A stretch of DNA of 64,000 bases from Pantoea sp. CCBC3-3-1 (GTDB taxonomy: Bacteria > Pseudomonadota > Gammaproteobacteria > Enterobacterales > Enterobacteriaceae): positions 4,836,001 through 4,900,000 of the forward strand of contig NZ_CP034363.1 of the NCBI RefSeq assembly GCF_007981265.1, read 5' to 3'. The notes under the pieces are model-generated. The model saw only the letters and a program-made list of their open reading frames with translations. It had not been told where the DNA came from and made no database searches. Positions within the stretch are counted from its first letter, which is position 1. Each line of letters begins with the position of its first letter. Of this stretch, positions 17,872 to 27,809 are shown in pieces. A program made the translations under genes and the position numbers.

Positions 17872-19244
17872 TCTCCAGCCTGACCACCCGTATTTTCGCT
17901 ATTTTTTGGCTGACGCTGGCACTGGTACTGATGCTGGTGTTGATGGTGCCTAAACTGGACACGCGCCAGATGACGCCGCTGCTCGATAATGAACAGCGGC
18001 AGGGTACGATGATCGAACAGCATGTTGAAGCGGAGCTGATGCAGGATCCGCCCAATGACCTGATGTGGTGGCGCAGGCTGTTTCGCGCAATAGATAAATG
18101 GGCGCCCCCTGGCCAACGTCTGCTGCTGGTCACCAGCGAAGGTCGGGTCATTGGCGCACAGCATAATGAAATGCAGGTGATCCGTAACTTTATCGGCCAG
18201 TCCGACAATGCCGATCACCCGCAAAAGAAAAAATATGGCCGGGTGGAAATGATTGGGCCTTTCTCCGTACGTGATGGGGAAGATAACTATCAGCTCTATC
18301 TGATCAGGCCAGCGAGCAGCTCCCAGCTCGACTTTATCAACCTGCTGTTCGACCGCCCGTTGCTGTTGCTGATTGTCACCATGCTGATCAGCTCACCGCT
18401 GCTGCTCTGGCTGGCATGGAGCCTGGCGAAACCGGCTCGTAAGCTTAAGCATGCTGCTGATGACGTGGCAGCCGGAAATCTGCGTCAGCGTCCGGAACTG
18501 GAGGCAGGCCCGCAGGAATTTCTGGCGGCAGGATCAAGCTTCAACCAGATGGTCAGTGCGTTGGAAAGAATGATGACGGCGCAGCAGCGGCTGCTCTCTG
18601 ATATTTCCCACGAACTGCGTACGCCGTTGACGCGCTTACAGCTGGCGACAGCGTTAATGCGGCGACGTCAGGGCGAGGGCAAAGAGCTACAGCGTATTGA
18701 AATGGAAGCCCAGCGCCTGGACGGCATGATCAACGATTTGTTAGTCCTGTCTCGTACCCAGCATAAAAACGCACTGGTCAGCGAAGCGATGAAAGCGAAT
18801 CATCTTTGGTCTGGTGTCCTGGATGATGCCAAATTTGAAGCCGAGCAGATGGGAAAAACGCTGGAAATCCCTTATCCGCCCGGGCCGTGGCCGCTGTACG
18901 GTAATCCGAGCGCCCTGGATAGCGCGCTGGAAAATATCGTGCGCAACGCCTTACGCTATTCAAATTCGAAAATATCAGTTAGCTTTTCCGTCGATAAACA
19001 AGGCATTACCATTCATGTTGATGATGATGGCCCTGGCGTCAGTGCCGAAGATCGTGAGCAAATCTTCCGCCCGTTTTATCGCACCGATGAAGCGAGGGAT
19101 CGTGAATCTGGCGGCACCGGGCTTGGGCTGGCAATTGTGGAAACCGCTATCCAACAGCATCGCGGCTGGGTAAAAGCAGATGACAGCCCGCTCGGAGGCC
19201 TGCGGCTGACGCTCTGGTTGCCGCTCTATACCAGCAACAACTGA
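17868..19244 (+). CDS. cpxA: Sensor histidine kinase CpxA
   Basis: Inner-membrane sensor that phosphorylates CpxR on envelope protein-folding stress. 458 residues: TM1 near 7-27, a periplasmic sensor domain to about 165, TM2 around 165-185, HAMP, then the DHp domain with H248 in SDISHELRTPLTRL, and an ATPase domain with N, G1 (DDDGPGV) and G2 (GGTGLGLAIV) boxes. Translationally coupled to cpxR. Confidence 0.97.
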   Translation: MISSLTTRIFAIFWLTLALVLMLVLMVPKLDTRQMTPLLDNEQRQGTMIEQHVEAELMQDPPNDLMWWRRLFRAIDKWAPPGQRLLLVTSEGRVIGAQHNEMQVIRNFIGQSDNADHPQKKKYGRVEMIGPFSVRDGEDNYQLYLIRPASSSQLDFINLLFDRPLLLLIVTMLISSPLLLWLAWSLAKPARKLKHAADDVAAGNLRQRPELEAGPQEFLAAGSSFNQMVSALERMMTAQQRLLSDISHELRTPLTRLQLATALMRRRQGEGKELQRIEMEAQRLDGMINDLLVLSRTQHKNALVSEAMKANHLWSGVLDDAKFEAEQMGKTLEIPYPPGPWPLYGNPSALDSALENIVRNALRYSNSKISVSFSVDKQGITIHVDDDGPGVSAEDREQIFRPFYRTDEARDRESGGTGLGLAIVETAIQQHRGWVKADDSPLGGLRLTLWLPLYTSNN

Positions 19245-19298
19245 TCCGCTGCGGATAATTTGCTATGCTGCGGCCCTTCTGACTGAGGGCCGCTGTCG

Positions 19299-19769
19299 AT
19301 GCTAAATATCGTATTATTTGAACCTGAAATTCCACCTAACACAGGCAATATCATACGCCTGTGCGCTAATACTGGCTTTCGCCTGCACTTAATCGAGCCG
19401 CTGGGCTTTACCTGGGATGATAAGCGACTGCGCCGTGCTGGCCTCGATTATCACGAGTTCACCGCTATTGCACGTCATGCTGATTATGCCGCTTTTCTCG
19501 CCGCAGAAGATCCGCAGCACCTCTTTGCATTAACCACTAAAGGAACGCCTGCGCACAGCGCAGTAAGCTATCAGGCGGGAGATTATTTACTGTTTGGTCC
19601 GGAGACCAGAGGCCTGCCCGCAACGATTTTAGATGCGCTGCCAGCAGAGCAGAAGATCCGCATTCCAATGCAGCCAGACAGCCGCAGTATGAACCTGTCG
19701 AATGCGGTTTCAGTGGTGGTTTATGAGGCCTGGCGCCAGCTGGATTATGCTGGCGCGCTGATTAAATAA
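19299..19769 (+). CDS. trmL: tRNA (cytidine/uridine-34 2'-O)-methyltransferase TrmL
   Basis: SPOUT-class (trefoil knot) methyltransferase that modifies the wobble base of tRNA-Leu isoacceptors. 156 residues. [20 protein letters not shown] at the start, [10 protein letters not shown] and [19 protein letters not shown] at the SAM-binding knot are diagnostic. It lies downstream of cpxA in the same direction and converges on cysE with a 3-bp gap. Confidence 0.96.
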   Translation: MLNIVLFEPEIPPNTGNIIRLCANTGFRLHLIEPLGFTWDDKRLRRAGLDYHEFTAIARHADYAAFLAAEDPQHLFALTTKGTPAHSAVSYQAGDYLLFGPETRGLPATILDALPAEQKIRIPMQPDSRSMNLSNAVSVVVYEAWRQLDYAGALIK

Positions 19770-19772
19770 AAC

Positions 19773-20594
19773 TCAGATGCCGTCGCCGAACTCGAAACCC
19801 GGCACCATACCATTGAAATGCTGATCCATTTCCATGGAAGGCTTATCGCTGGTGGGTTTGCCCACAATACGCGCGGGCACGCCAGCCGCAGTTGTATGCG
19901 GCGGCACGGGTTGTAACACGACAGATCCTGCACCGATTTTTGCACCGCGTCCGACCTCAATATTGCCAAGGATTTTAGCACCTGCGCCAATCATTACGCC
20001 TTCACGTATTTTAGGGTGGCGATCGCCGCTGGTTTTCCCGGTACCGCCCAGCGTCACGGATTGCAAAATAGAAACGTCGTCTTCAATGACGGCGGTTTCT
20101 CCCACCACAATGCCGGTCGCATGATCGAGCATAATGCCACGGCCGATTTTTGCCGCCGGGTGGATATCCACCGCGAAGGAGACGGAGATTTCATTCTGCA
20201 GGTAGATGGCAAGCGCACGACGGCCCTCATTCCAGAGCCAGTGACCAATGCGATAAGCCTGCAAAGCATGGAAACCTTTAAGGTACAGCAGAGGCGTGGA
20301 GTATTTGTCGATAGCAGGGTCACGCTGGCGCACAGCCTGAATATCGCAGGCAGCAGAAACAATCATGGAGAAGTCCTGCTTGTAGGCTTCCTGAACAATC
20401 TCACGTATGGCGATGGCAGGCATGATGGGATTAGCGAGCTTGTTGGCCAGCATATAGCTGAGTGCGCTGCCAAGATCGTCATGTTTTAACAGCGTGGCGT
20501 GGTAAAAACTGGCCAACATTGGCTCGCACTCCGCCAGGGCTCGCGCTTCTTCTTTGATATAATCCCAGATCAATTCAGGCTCAACACACGGCAT
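19773..20594 (-). CDS. cysE: Serine O-acetyltransferase
   Basis: Acetylates serine with acetyl-CoA, the first step of cysteine synthesis, and is feedback-inhibited by cysteine. 273 residues: N-terminal helical domain, then a left-handed beta-helix of hexapeptide repeats (IHPAAKIGRGIMLDHATGIV; VTLGGTGKTSGDRHPKI; GAGAKILGNIEVGRGAKIGA), ending in the flexible tail that binds cysteine synthase. Last gene of the yibN-grxC-secB-gpsA-cysE run. Confidence 0.97.
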   Translation of the reverse strand: MPCVEPELIWDYIKEEARALAECEPMLASFYHATLLKHDDLGSALSYMLANKLANPIMPAIAIREIVQEAYKQDFSMIVSAACDIQAVRQRDPAIDKYSTPLLYLKGFHALQAYRIGHWLWNEGRRALAIYLQNEISVSFAVDIHPAAKIGRGIMLDHATGIVVGETAVIEDDVSILQSVTLGGTGKTSGDRHPKIREGVMIGAGAKILGNIEVGRGAKIGAGSVVLQPVPPHTTAAGVPARIVGKPTSDKPSMEMDQHFNGMVPGFEFGDGI

Positions 20595-20661
20595 TACTCT
20601 CTCCCCATCAAATATAGCGTCCTGTGGACGCCAGAATGCTACGGCGCGATGCTTCCCTGAC

Positions 20662-21681
20662 TTAGCTGCTGCTGTTTTCGTCTTTCCTTGTGCGTCCGAG
20701 CAGGCTCAATGCTGCCTCCCGGGCGTTTTTTTCGCAATACAACACCTGGTAAATTTGCTCGGTGATAGGCATCTCAACGCCGCAGCGCGCGGCCAGTGCC
20801 TTCACTTCTTTCGTATTACGGAAACCTTCCACAACCTGACCAATATTGTTTTGCGCAGATTCCACATCAATTCCCTGCCCCAGCATCATGCCGAAACGAC
20901 GGTTGCGCGACTGGTTATCAGTACAGGTCAGCACCAGGTCGCCCAGCCCCGCCATGCCCATAAAGGTTGTAGGATCGGCACCCAGAGCGGCTCCCAGTCG
21001 GCTCATTTCTGCCAGACCACGGGTAATCAATGCGGTACGGGCATTTGCGCCAAAACCGATACCATCTGAAATTCCGGCACCAATCGCAATCACGTTTTTT
21101 ACCGCGCCACCAAGCTGCACGCCAATAAAATCGGGATTGTTATAGACCCGAAAACTTTTACCGCAGTGCAGTAACTCTTGTATGTCGTCTGCAAACGCGG
21201 CATCTGTCGCGGCCAGCGCAATCGCAGTAGGCAAGCCTGCGGCCAGCTCTTTGGCAAATGTCGGGCCGGAGATCGCTGCCAGCGGTATGTCATCGCCCAG
21301 GATTTCGCGCGCGACCTCCTGCAACAAACGGCCCGTCTCTTTTTCGAGGCCTTTTGTCGCCCAGACAATTCGCGAGTCCGCGCGCAGGAAGGGTTGGATT
21401 TGCTTTAATACATCGCCAAACACATGGCTGGGAACAACCACCAGCAGATCGCGGCTGGCAGCAATTGCCGTTGCCAGATCCTGCTCTAAATTTAGCGAGT
21501 CGGGAAAGGGAACATCGGGCAGAAAAGCCGCGTTGCAGCGGTCAGCCTGAAGCTGTGCCAGATGTTGGGGGTTATGTCCCCACAGCACCACGTCGTGGCC
21601 GTTACGGGCCAGCGTGATAGCCAAAGCGGTGCCGTAAGATCCGGCACCGATAACGCTCATTGCAGCATTAGCGTGAGGCAT
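20662..21681 (-). CDS. gpsA: Glycerol-3-phosphate dehydrogenase [NAD(P)+]
   Basis: Reduces dihydroxyacetone phosphate to glycerol 3-phosphate for phospholipid synthesis. 339 residues, with the N-terminal dinucleotide motif [26 protein letters not shown] substrate region (here IVWATKGLE) and the catalytic lysine segment [15 protein letters not shown]. Its ATG abuts the secB stop (1-bp overlap), indicating co-translation. Confidence 0.97.
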   Translation of the reverse strand: MPHANAAMSVIGAGSYGTALAITLARNGHDVVLWGHNPQHLAQLQADRCNAAFLPDVPFPDSLNLEQDLATAIAASRDLLVVVPSHVFGDVLKQIQPFLRADSRIVWATKGLEKETGRLLQEVAREILGDDIPLAAISGPTFAKELAAGLPTAIALAATDAAFADDIQELLHCGKSFRVYNNPDFIGVQLGGAVKNVIAIGAGISDGIGFGANARTALITRGLAEMSRLGAALGADPTTFMGMAGLGDLVLTCTDNQSRNRRFGMMLGQGIDVESAQNNIGQVVEGFRNTKEVKALAARCGVEMPITEQIYQVLYCEKNAREAALSLLGRTRKDENSSS

Positions 21682-22145
21682 TATGCATCCTGTTGAGGTG
21701 CGGCGCCTTCGTTTGACTGCTGTAAATAATTCATGAACAGCGCGTCAAAGTTAACCGGTGCCAGGTTAAGCTGCGGGAAAGTACCGCGGGAAACCAGGCT
21801 GGTGATGCATTCGCGCGCATACGGGAACAGAATGTTAGGGCAGTATGCACCCAGGCAATGCGCCATCTGATTGCCGTCGATACCGGAGATAGAGAAGATA
21901 CCTGCCTGCTGAACTTCACACAGGAATGCCGTATCTTCACCAACCGTTGCGGTCACGGTGACGCGTAAAACCACTTCGTACACGTCATCTGCCAGCTGGC
22001 TGGAAGCGGTATCCAGATCCAGCTTAACTTCCGGTTCCCACTCTTTCTGGAAAACCTGAGGCGCGTTAGGCGCTTCAAAAGAGATATCTTTAGTGTAGAT
22101 GCGTTGGATCTGGAAAGACATCTCGGTATTGTTTTGTTCTGACAT
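21681..22145 (-). CDS. secB: Protein-export chaperone SecB
   Basis: Tetrameric cytosolic chaperone that keeps precursors unfolded and hands them to SecA. 154 residues. The opening [18 protein letters not shown] and the SecA-facing acidic patch ([10 protein letters not shown]) are characteristic. It lies between grxC and gpsA. Confidence 0.97.
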   Translation of the reverse strand: MSEQNNTEMSFQIQRIYTKDISFEAPNAPQVFQKEWEPEVKLDLDTASSQLADDVYEVVLRVTVTATVGEDTAFLCEVQQAGIFSISGIDGNQMAHCLGAYCPNILFPYARECITSLVSRGTFPQLNLAPVNFDALFMNYLQQSNEGAAPQQDA

Positions 22146-22195
22146 GTTACGTAATCCTATGGGTTAATAATCCGTTATTGCGCCACTCGCCCGGT

Positions 22196-22447
22196 TTATT
22201 TTAATAGCGGGTCGAGGCCCTGACGGCCGTCGAGCGCATACAGGTCGTCACAGCCGCCAACGTGCTGTGCATCGATAAAAATCTGCGGGACGGTGGTACG
22301 ACCGCTTCGTTTGATCATCTCTTCGCGTTTATCGGCATCACCATCAATAGCGATTTCCTGATAGTTCACGCCCTTTTGACTCAGCAGCGCCTTGGCGCGA
22401 TGGCAGAAGGGACAAGTTGCTTTGGTGTAGATCTCAACGTTAGCCAT
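22196..22447 (-). CDS. grxC: Glutaredoxin 3
   Basis: Small thiol-disulfide oxidoreductase using glutathione. 83 residues; active site CPFC within KATCPFCHRAKALL, cis-Pro segment TVPQIFID and the GCDDL glutathione-binding motif. The yibN-grxC-secB order is conserved. Confidence 0.97.
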   Translation of the reverse strand: MANVEIYTKATCPFCHRAKALLSQKGVNYQEIAIDGDADKREEMIKRSGRTTVPQIFIDAQHVGGCDDLYALDGRQGLDPLLK

Positions 22448-22464
22448 ACCTTAATCTCCAGAGA

Positions 22465-22896
22465 TTATTTGCCGCGTACCAGCGGAAGGTTTTCACCGCT
22501 CCAGCCAGAAACGCCATCTTTCAGGATGAAAACGTGCTCAAAGCCAGCCGCATTCAGCTGTGCAGCAGAGTCTGCCGCTGCTGTGCCGTTAGCATCAACA
22601 ATGATGATCGGCTGAGCTTTATGTTTTTCCAGTTCGCTAACGCTGCCTTTTTTGATGTCGGCAGCCAGCAGGTTGATCGCATTTGAAATATGGCCCTTAC
22701 GGAAGTCATCACGTCCACGCACGTCGACTACCACGGCTTCTTCTTTATTAATTAAACGCGTCGCCTCAGAACGGCTAATCGTTTTTACTTTGGAGAACAT
22801 GCCCTTAACGGTGGTCACGATCACCAAAACCAGCAGGACAACCCACGCCAGACTAAGGATGGTATGGCTGCCTGCGAACTGCATAATATCTTGCAT
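22465..22896 (-). CDS. yibN: Membrane-anchored rhodanese-like protein YibN
   Basis: 143 residues: an N-terminal transmembrane helix (about 14-32) followed by a cytosolic rhodanese-like domain. The usual catalytic cysteine loop is not evident (segment [15 protein letters not shown]), so sulfurtransferase activity is doubtful. The start at 22896 (MQDIMQF) matches E. coli YibN; a TTG at 22908 is also open, but its GGGAG would touch the start codon. Confidence 0.9.
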   Translation of the reverse strand: MQDIMQFAGSHTILSLAWVVLLVLVIVTTVKGMFSKVKTISRSEATRLINKEEAVVVDVRGRDDFRKGHISNAINLLAADIKKGSVSELEKHKAQPIIIVDANGTAAADSAAQLNAAGFEHVFILKDGVSGWSGENLPLVRGK

Positions 22897-23223
22897 GAGG
22901 GGTAACAACTCCCGAAAGGGTTAATAAGCGAAAACAAGGCTTCTGAGTATACCTGCCAGGACTGTCATGTACAGTCGTGTTGCGGCCAGAGTTGCGTTTT
23001 CTGGGGAAGATTCTCAAAAAAAATTGCCTTAAGTGCAAATCGTTCACCAGGGTCAGGATAGCGTCAATCTTGAGCGGTTATTTGTTGTTCAAATTATCAC
23101 TGCGCTACAGGCCTGGGTTCAGGTTGTCGACCTCTTATCATCCCCGGTTTGTCACCGATGGAAACGCAAAACCCGCTATGGATACTGGTAAGCCGCTGTT
23201 CATCGTGGAATAATCCTCCTCCT
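22897..23223. other. Intergenic region yibN/envC without gpmM
   Basis: 327 bp between divergent yibN and envC. In E. coli gpmM lies between these two genes; here no gene or recognisable remnant is seen. The stretch contains a short hairpin (GACTGT/ACAGTC near 22962-22978) and presumably promoters for both sides. No further feature recognised. Confidence 0.5.
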
Positions 23224-24531
23224 ATGAGGGAAAAAGCGACAGTTTCATTTCAACGAACCCGAGGTAACGGATTGGCCGCAGGCGTAACGTTACGATCTGG
23301 CATTTTCACCCTGCCCGCCAGCGTGCTGTATGCGGGTCTTTTGCTGCTGCCTTTTCACAGCCAGGCGGCTGACGATAATAAATCCGTGCTCTCCAGCCTT
23401 CAGCAGGATATCGCCGCCAAGGAAAAAAGCGTCCTGCAGCAAAAGCAACAGCGTGGAAAACTGCTGGATCAGCTGCAAAGTCAGGAAAAAATCATCGCTC
23501 AGGCCAGTCGGCAATTGCGTGACACTCAACTTACCCTCACCGCAACCAATCAGGATATCGCCTCGCTGACGGCCTCAATCGGCAAATTGCAAAGCCAGCA
23601 GGCTCGTCAGGAAAAGCTACTGGCTGAACAGCTTGATGCCGCTTTTCGTCAAGGTCAGCATAATGGCCTACAGCTGCTGCTGAGCAATGAAGAGAGTTTG
23701 CGTAGCGAACGTATGCTGGCTTATTTCGGCTATCTTAATGACGCGCGTCAGAAGTCGATTGACGATCTGAAACAAACCCGCAGCGATCTGGCCGACCAGA
23801 AAGCGGCCCTTGTTGATAAACAGGCTAAACAAAAAAACCTGTTAGCTCAGCAGGAAGCACAGCAGCAGAAACTGGAAGGCGCGCGCGTAGCGCGTAAGCA
23901 AACATTAACCACGCTGGAATCGTCGCTGGAAAAAGATCAGGCGCAGCTGGTTGAGATGCGTCAGAACGAAAGTCGCCTGCGCGATAAAATCGCCAAAGCC
24001 GAGCGGGAAGCGCGCGCCCGGGCAGAAAAGGAAGCTCGCGAGGCGCAACGCGTTCGCGAACGTGAAGCCCAGGCGAAGAGTAAAGGTTCAACCTACAAAC
24101 CAACCGAAGGTGAGCGCTCGCTAATGGCCCGTACTGGCGGTTTGGGCCGTCCTGGCGGCCAGCTGTTATGGCCAGTCCGCGGCAGTATTGAGCACCGGTT
24201 TGGCGAACAGCTCCAGGGCGAACTGCGCTGGAAAGGTCTGGTTATTGATGCACCGGAAGGCAGAGAAGTTAAAGCCATTGCCGATGGTCGTGTTCTGATG
24301 GCCGACTGGCTGCAAGGCTACGGGCTGGTTGTGGTCGTGGAACACGGTAAAGGTGATATGAGCCTGTATGGTTATAACCAGAGCGCATTAGTCACTGTCG
24401 GCACTCAGGTGAAGGCAGGACAACCTGTCGCGCTGGTTGGCACCAGCGGAGGTCGCGGTACGCCGTCACTCTATTTTGAAATCCGTCGTCAGGGACAGGC
24501 GGTTAATCCACTTCCATGGTTAGGGAAATAG
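23224..24531 (+). CDS. envC: Murein hydrolase activator EnvC
   Basis: Periplasmic activator of the amidases AmiA/AmiB at the division septum. 435 residues: signal/anchor region to about residue 50 (ending HSQAA), long coiled coil about residues 55-260 rich in Gln/Lys/Glu, and a C-terminal degenerate LytM domain (LLWPVRGSIEHRFGEQ; YFEIRRQGQAVNP) with the zinc ligands altered as in E. coli EnvC. ATG 23224 has only a weak ribosome site; the frame is open further to 23149. Overlaps nothing, and yibQ starts 3 bp after its stop. Confidence 0.92.
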   Translation: MREKATVSFQRTRGNGLAAGVTLRSGIFTLPASVLYAGLLLLPFHSQAADDNKSVLSSLQQDIAAKEKSVLQQKQQRGKLLDQLQSQEKIIAQASRQLRDTQLTLTATNQDIASLTASIGKLQSQQARQEKLLAEQLDAAFRQGQHNGLQLLLSNEESLRSERMLAYFGYLNDARQKSIDDLKQTRSDLADQKAALVDKQAKQKNLLAQQEAQQQKLEGARVARKQTLTTLESSLEKDQAQLVEMRQNESRLRDKIAKAEREARARAEKEAREAQRVREREAQAKSKGSTYKPTEGERSLMARTGGLGRPGGQLLWPVRGSIEHRFGEQLQGELRWKGLVIDAPEGREVKAIADGRVLMADWLQGYGLVVVVEHGKGDMSLYGYNQSALVTVGTQVKAGQPVALVGTSGGRGTPSLYFEIRRQGQAVNPLPWLGK

Positions 24532-24534
24532 CTT

Positions 24535-25458
24535 TTGTCATCACTGCATAAACTTAGCGGCGTGCTGGCAGGTCTGCTGATGGCCTGCTCGGCTCATGCT
24601 GGAAAACTGTCGATTGTTATTGACGACTTTGGTTATCGTCCTCAGCAGGAAAATCAGGTGCTGCAAATGCCTGCCGCCATTTCTGTTGCGGTGTTGCCTG
24701 ATGCGACCCATGCACATGAAATGGCCGTCAAAGCCCATCAGCGCGGCCATGAAGTGTTGATCCATCTGCCAATGGCGCCGCTCAGCAAGCAGCCACTTGA
24801 GAAAAATACCCTGCGGCCCGATATGTCCAGTGGCGAAATTGAGAGGATCATCCGCGAAGCCATAGCCAACGTGCCTTTCGCTGTCGGGCTGAATAATCAT
24901 ATGGGCAGCGCGATGACCTCCAGTTTGCCGGGCATGCAGAAAGTTATGCAGGTGCTGAACAACTATAACTTTTACTTTCTCGACAGCATGACTATCGGCA
25001 ACAGTCAGTCCACTCGCGCCGCAGTGGGCACCCGTGTAAAAGTCATTAAACGTCGGGTATTCCTGGACGATACGCAAAACGAAGCGGATATTCGTAAACA
25101 ATTTATGCGCGCGGTGCATCTGGCGCAGCGTGATGGTTCAGCCATCGCTATTGGTCATCCGCACCCGACTACGGTAAAAGTTCTAAAGGAAATGCTGCCC
25201 ACGCTGCCTGCTGATATTACTCTTGTACGGCCGAGCCAGCTGCTGAACGAGCCGCAAAATATTAACCGCAAGCCGCTGCCGTCTGAGCGCCAGCCCGCGC
25301 GTAACCCGTTCCACGGTGTGACGACCTGTCCGGTAAAAGTGGTGCCCGTTCCAGCCAGCCGTGCAGTGGCCGTCATGACCGAAAGCGTCACCGACAGTGC
25401 TGGCGTACGCTACATCAATACTTATTTTTCCGGATTGACGCTCGATCTGGGGAAATAA
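24535..25458 (+). CDS. yibQ: Divergent polysaccharide deacetylase family protein YibQ
   Basis: 307 residues, TTG start 3 bp after envC, so probably translationally coupled. A signal peptide (LAGLLMACSAHA) is followed by the domain opening KLSIVIDDFGYR, with LIHLPMAPLSK, NNHMGSAMTS and AIGHPHPTTV, the conserved blocks of the divergent deacetylase (DUF610) family. Exact substrate unknown. The C-terminal about 60 residues are low-conservation tail. Confidence 0.9.
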   Translation: MSSLHKLSGVLAGLLMACSAHAGKLSIVIDDFGYRPQQENQVLQMPAAISVAVLPDATHAHEMAVKAHQRGHEVLIHLPMAPLSKQPLEKNTLRPDMSSGEIERIIREAIANVPFAVGLNNHMGSAMTSSLPGMQKVMQVLNNYNFYFLDSMTIGNSQSTRAAVGTRVKVIKRRVFLDDTQNEADIRKQFMRAVHLAQRDGSAIAIGHPHPTTVKVLKEMLPTLPADITLVRPSQLLNEPQNINRKPLPSERQPARNPFHGVTTCPVKVVPVPASRAVAVMTESVTDSAGVRYINTYFSGLTLDLGK

Positions 25459-25524
25459 TTAATTTTCTGCTGCGTCCTGCGCCCTGTGCGACTGGCGCAG
25501 ACTGAACGGAAGGGTAAGCTCGCC

Positions 25525-26760
25525 ATGGAGCAACAGCGAAAGAAAATCCTGTTACTGGATACCGGTAATGAATGGGGCGGCGGCACGAACAGCATGCTGG
25601 AGTTGTTGAAACGCATCGATCGCAACCAGTTTGAGATCGGCTGTTGCTTCTATCAAAACTATACGCGAGGTAAAGGCGACTCTATTGCTCAGGTGCTGGC
25701 CTCGCTGGGCATCCCGGTTACGTTTATTGCTCAACGTAAACAGCCGCGATGGGCAAAAATAGCTAAAGAGCTACTGCGTTCGCTGGTGTTTTTTCATCGG
25801 CCTTTACGGTTGAAAGCCACACGCTACATCGACACGCTGTGGCGAATCCGTCCTAACGCCCAGAAAATTCGCCAGCTTCTCGTTCAGCAACAAAGCGATA
25901 TGCTTTACATGAATAACCAGCCGGGATCGAATGCTGAAGGCTATCTGGCCGCCGCCGATCTGCCTGTCGCCGTCGTTCAGCACTGCCGTATCGAACCGGT
26001 ACTGAATCAGGCGCTGGTAAATATGGTCAATCAGCGTGCTGACGCGGTGATTGCCGTTTCCAACGGCGTCCGTGACGTATTGCTACAGCATGGCGTCGAG
26101 GCAAAAAAATGCTTCACCGTCTTTAATGCGATCGATATCTGGCAGCCGCTACCGGAACGTGAGGCCATGCGCCGCCAGCTGCTGGACGTAAACGATGACA
26201 CCTTTGTGTTCGGCAGCATTGGCTCACTCATTGCCAGAAAATCAAACCACCATATTCTTCAGGCGCTGGCTAAATTCGTCGCCGCTTTTCCCGATGCCAA
26301 CTGGCGCATGGTTATCCTTGGCGAAGGCCCGGAACACGATGCTCTGCAACGTCAGGCGCAACAGGCGGGCTTGCAGGATCGCGTAATATTTACCGGATTT
26401 TGCAGCAACGCAATGGAATATCTTGCGGCTTTCGATGTCTTTATTCTGGCTTCGAAAAGTGAAGGCCTGCCTCGGGTCGTTCTTGAGGCAATGCTGCTGA
26501 AAACCGCCGTCATTGGCTCACGCGTGACCGGCACAGCTGAACTCATCGAACATGATAAAACAGGCCTGTTGTTTGACTATGGCGATGTGCAGGATCTGTT
26601 TGAACAAATGAAAACGCTGTGGCTTGATGCCCAAAAGCGTAACCTGCTACTCCAGCAGGCCAATACTCACGTCAGAGAACACTATGCCATTGAACATTAT
26701 GTGGCTGGCGTGGAAACCATTTTGAAAAATGCGCCTAATGGAAGCTCTTCGCATGTTTGA
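25525..26760 (+). CDS. Family-4-type glycosyltransferase
   Basis: 411 residues, GT-B fold. The N-terminal domain opens ILLLDTGNEWGGGTNSMLELL; the C-terminal nucleotide-sugar domain has FGSIGSLIARKSNHHIL, ILGEGPEHDAL and the EX7E-like segment SKSEGLPRVVLEAMLLKTAVI. Start at 25525 preferred (GGAAGGGT upstream). It lies directly upstream of hldD and overlaps the next transferase by 8 bp, so probably acts on LPS core or another surface glycan; donor and acceptor unknown. Confidence 0.85.
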   Translation: MEQQRKKILLLDTGNEWGGGTNSMLELLKRIDRNQFEIGCCFYQNYTRGKGDSIAQVLASLGIPVTFIAQRKQPRWAKIAKELLRSLVFFHRPLRLKATRYIDTLWRIRPNAQKIRQLLVQQQSDMLYMNNQPGSNAEGYLAAADLPVAVVQHCRIEPVLNQALVNMVNQRADAVIAVSNGVRDVLLQHGVEAKKCFTVFNAIDIWQPLPEREAMRRQLLDVNDDTFVFGSIGSLIARKSNHHILQALAKFVAAFPDANWRMVILGEGPEHDALQRQAQQAGLQDRVIFTGFCSNAMEYLAAFDVFILASKSEGLPRVVLEAMLLKTAVIGSRVTGTAELIEHDKTGLLFDYGDVQDLFEQMKTLWLDAQKRNLLLQQANTHVREHYAIEHYVAGVETILKNAPNGSSSHV

Positions 26761-27661
26761 ATTTTTGAATCCTCAGTTCCGTCATATTCGTGCCCGTCAT
26801 AATCTCGCTTATCAGCAAAAAGAGGTACAGGGACAGGTGCCGGTCACTTCAATTGTGATCCCCTGCACGGGCGCAGACTTTGTCGAAGAAGCGAAGTTAA
26901 GCGCGCTGTTTGCTTCCCGCTTTGCGCCTGCGGCCGAAGAAATCGTCATTGTGAGCGACCAATCCGCAGAACAGTTTGGCGAATTGCCGGACAAAACGCG
27001 GGTCGTTACGCTGGACGTGCCTTTGCGGGAAGAAAGCTATCGCTATAAGCAGATTTATCGCAGCCGGCTGATCAAGCTACAAGCACCTTTGCAAGCTCGT
27101 ACCGAAGGGGTTTTGATGATCGATTCCGATCTTAATCTGCTGCAAATGCCGGTCATTAATATGCTCGAAAGCCATCTCTATTCCAGCTTTCGTCAGGGGA
27201 GAATGATTGCCAAGCTGATGAATGCGCCTGAGAAAAATCGCCCCGCCTATTACCGCAACAGCATTCGCCCGTTTATGGTCGACCATGTTAATGGCGCTTT
27301 TCTGGCCGCTACACGGCAAACCTGGAAACGTATTTGTCCGCTTTGGCTAACGCTATTCCAGGATACCTGGGAGCTGATGGACGACTCTCAGCCCCCCACA
27401 GATCAGCTGCCACTGGCTGCACTGCTCGATTTGCTGGACTTAAAAACGGTGAATCTGGGTGACTGGATGAACTGGCCAGTTTCGAAAAAAATTGGCGGTA
27501 CGACGGCAGTAATACCTGAGGAAGTGGTGGGCGCACACGGTGGTTTCCCGTTGGCCGAATGGCAGAAGTATTTGCAGTCATCCCGCAGCGAGCTCTCTTT
27601 TAAAGGCCAGGACTATACGCGCAAAGTACGTTATCTGACCGATGCGGAAAAGTTAAAATAA
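26753..27661 (+). CDS. Putative GT-A-fold glycosyltransferase, unassigned
   Basis: 302 residues. TSIVIPCTGADFVEEAKLSA and IVIVSDQSAEQ look like the start of a GT-A fold, and GVLMIDSDLNLLQM supplies a DxD motif. A later block, DHVNGAFLAATRQTW followed by FQDTWELMDDS, may form the acceptor site. The start at 26753 overlaps the previous gene by 8 bp (GGAAG inside it), so the two are coupled. No precise family recognised; it belongs to a two-gene surface-glycan unit ahead of hldD. Confidence 0.65.
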   Translation: MFEFLNPQFRHIRARHNLAYQQKEVQGQVPVTSIVIPCTGADFVEEAKLSALFASRFAPAAEEIVIVSDQSAEQFGELPDKTRVVTLDVPLREESYRYKQIYRSRLIKLQAPLQARTEGVLMIDSDLNLLQMPVINMLESHLYSSFRQGRMIAKLMNAPEKNRPAYYRNSIRPFMVDHVNGAFLAATRQTWKRICPLWLTLFQDTWELMDDSQPPTDQLPLAALLDLLDLKTVNLGDWMNWPVSKKIGGTTAVIPEEVVGAHGGFPLAEWQKYLQSSRSELSFKGQDYTRKVRYLTDAEKLK

Positions 27662-27809
27662 TCTGACAGCCCGTCACATTCAGGCAGCACCGTATTTACC
27701 AATGCTTACGGAGTCATCCGGCTGCCTGAGGCGTAATGAGATGTTATGATAACAGGCATTAGCGCGTGAAACCCTCCGTTTCACCCACACTCTTTAAAGG
27801 TTAAAACTC

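Noticed and set aside
27681..27728. CAGGCAGC...GCTGCCTG inverted repeat before hldD as terminator
   Set aside because: The loop is 32 bases and no U-run follows; too weak to list.
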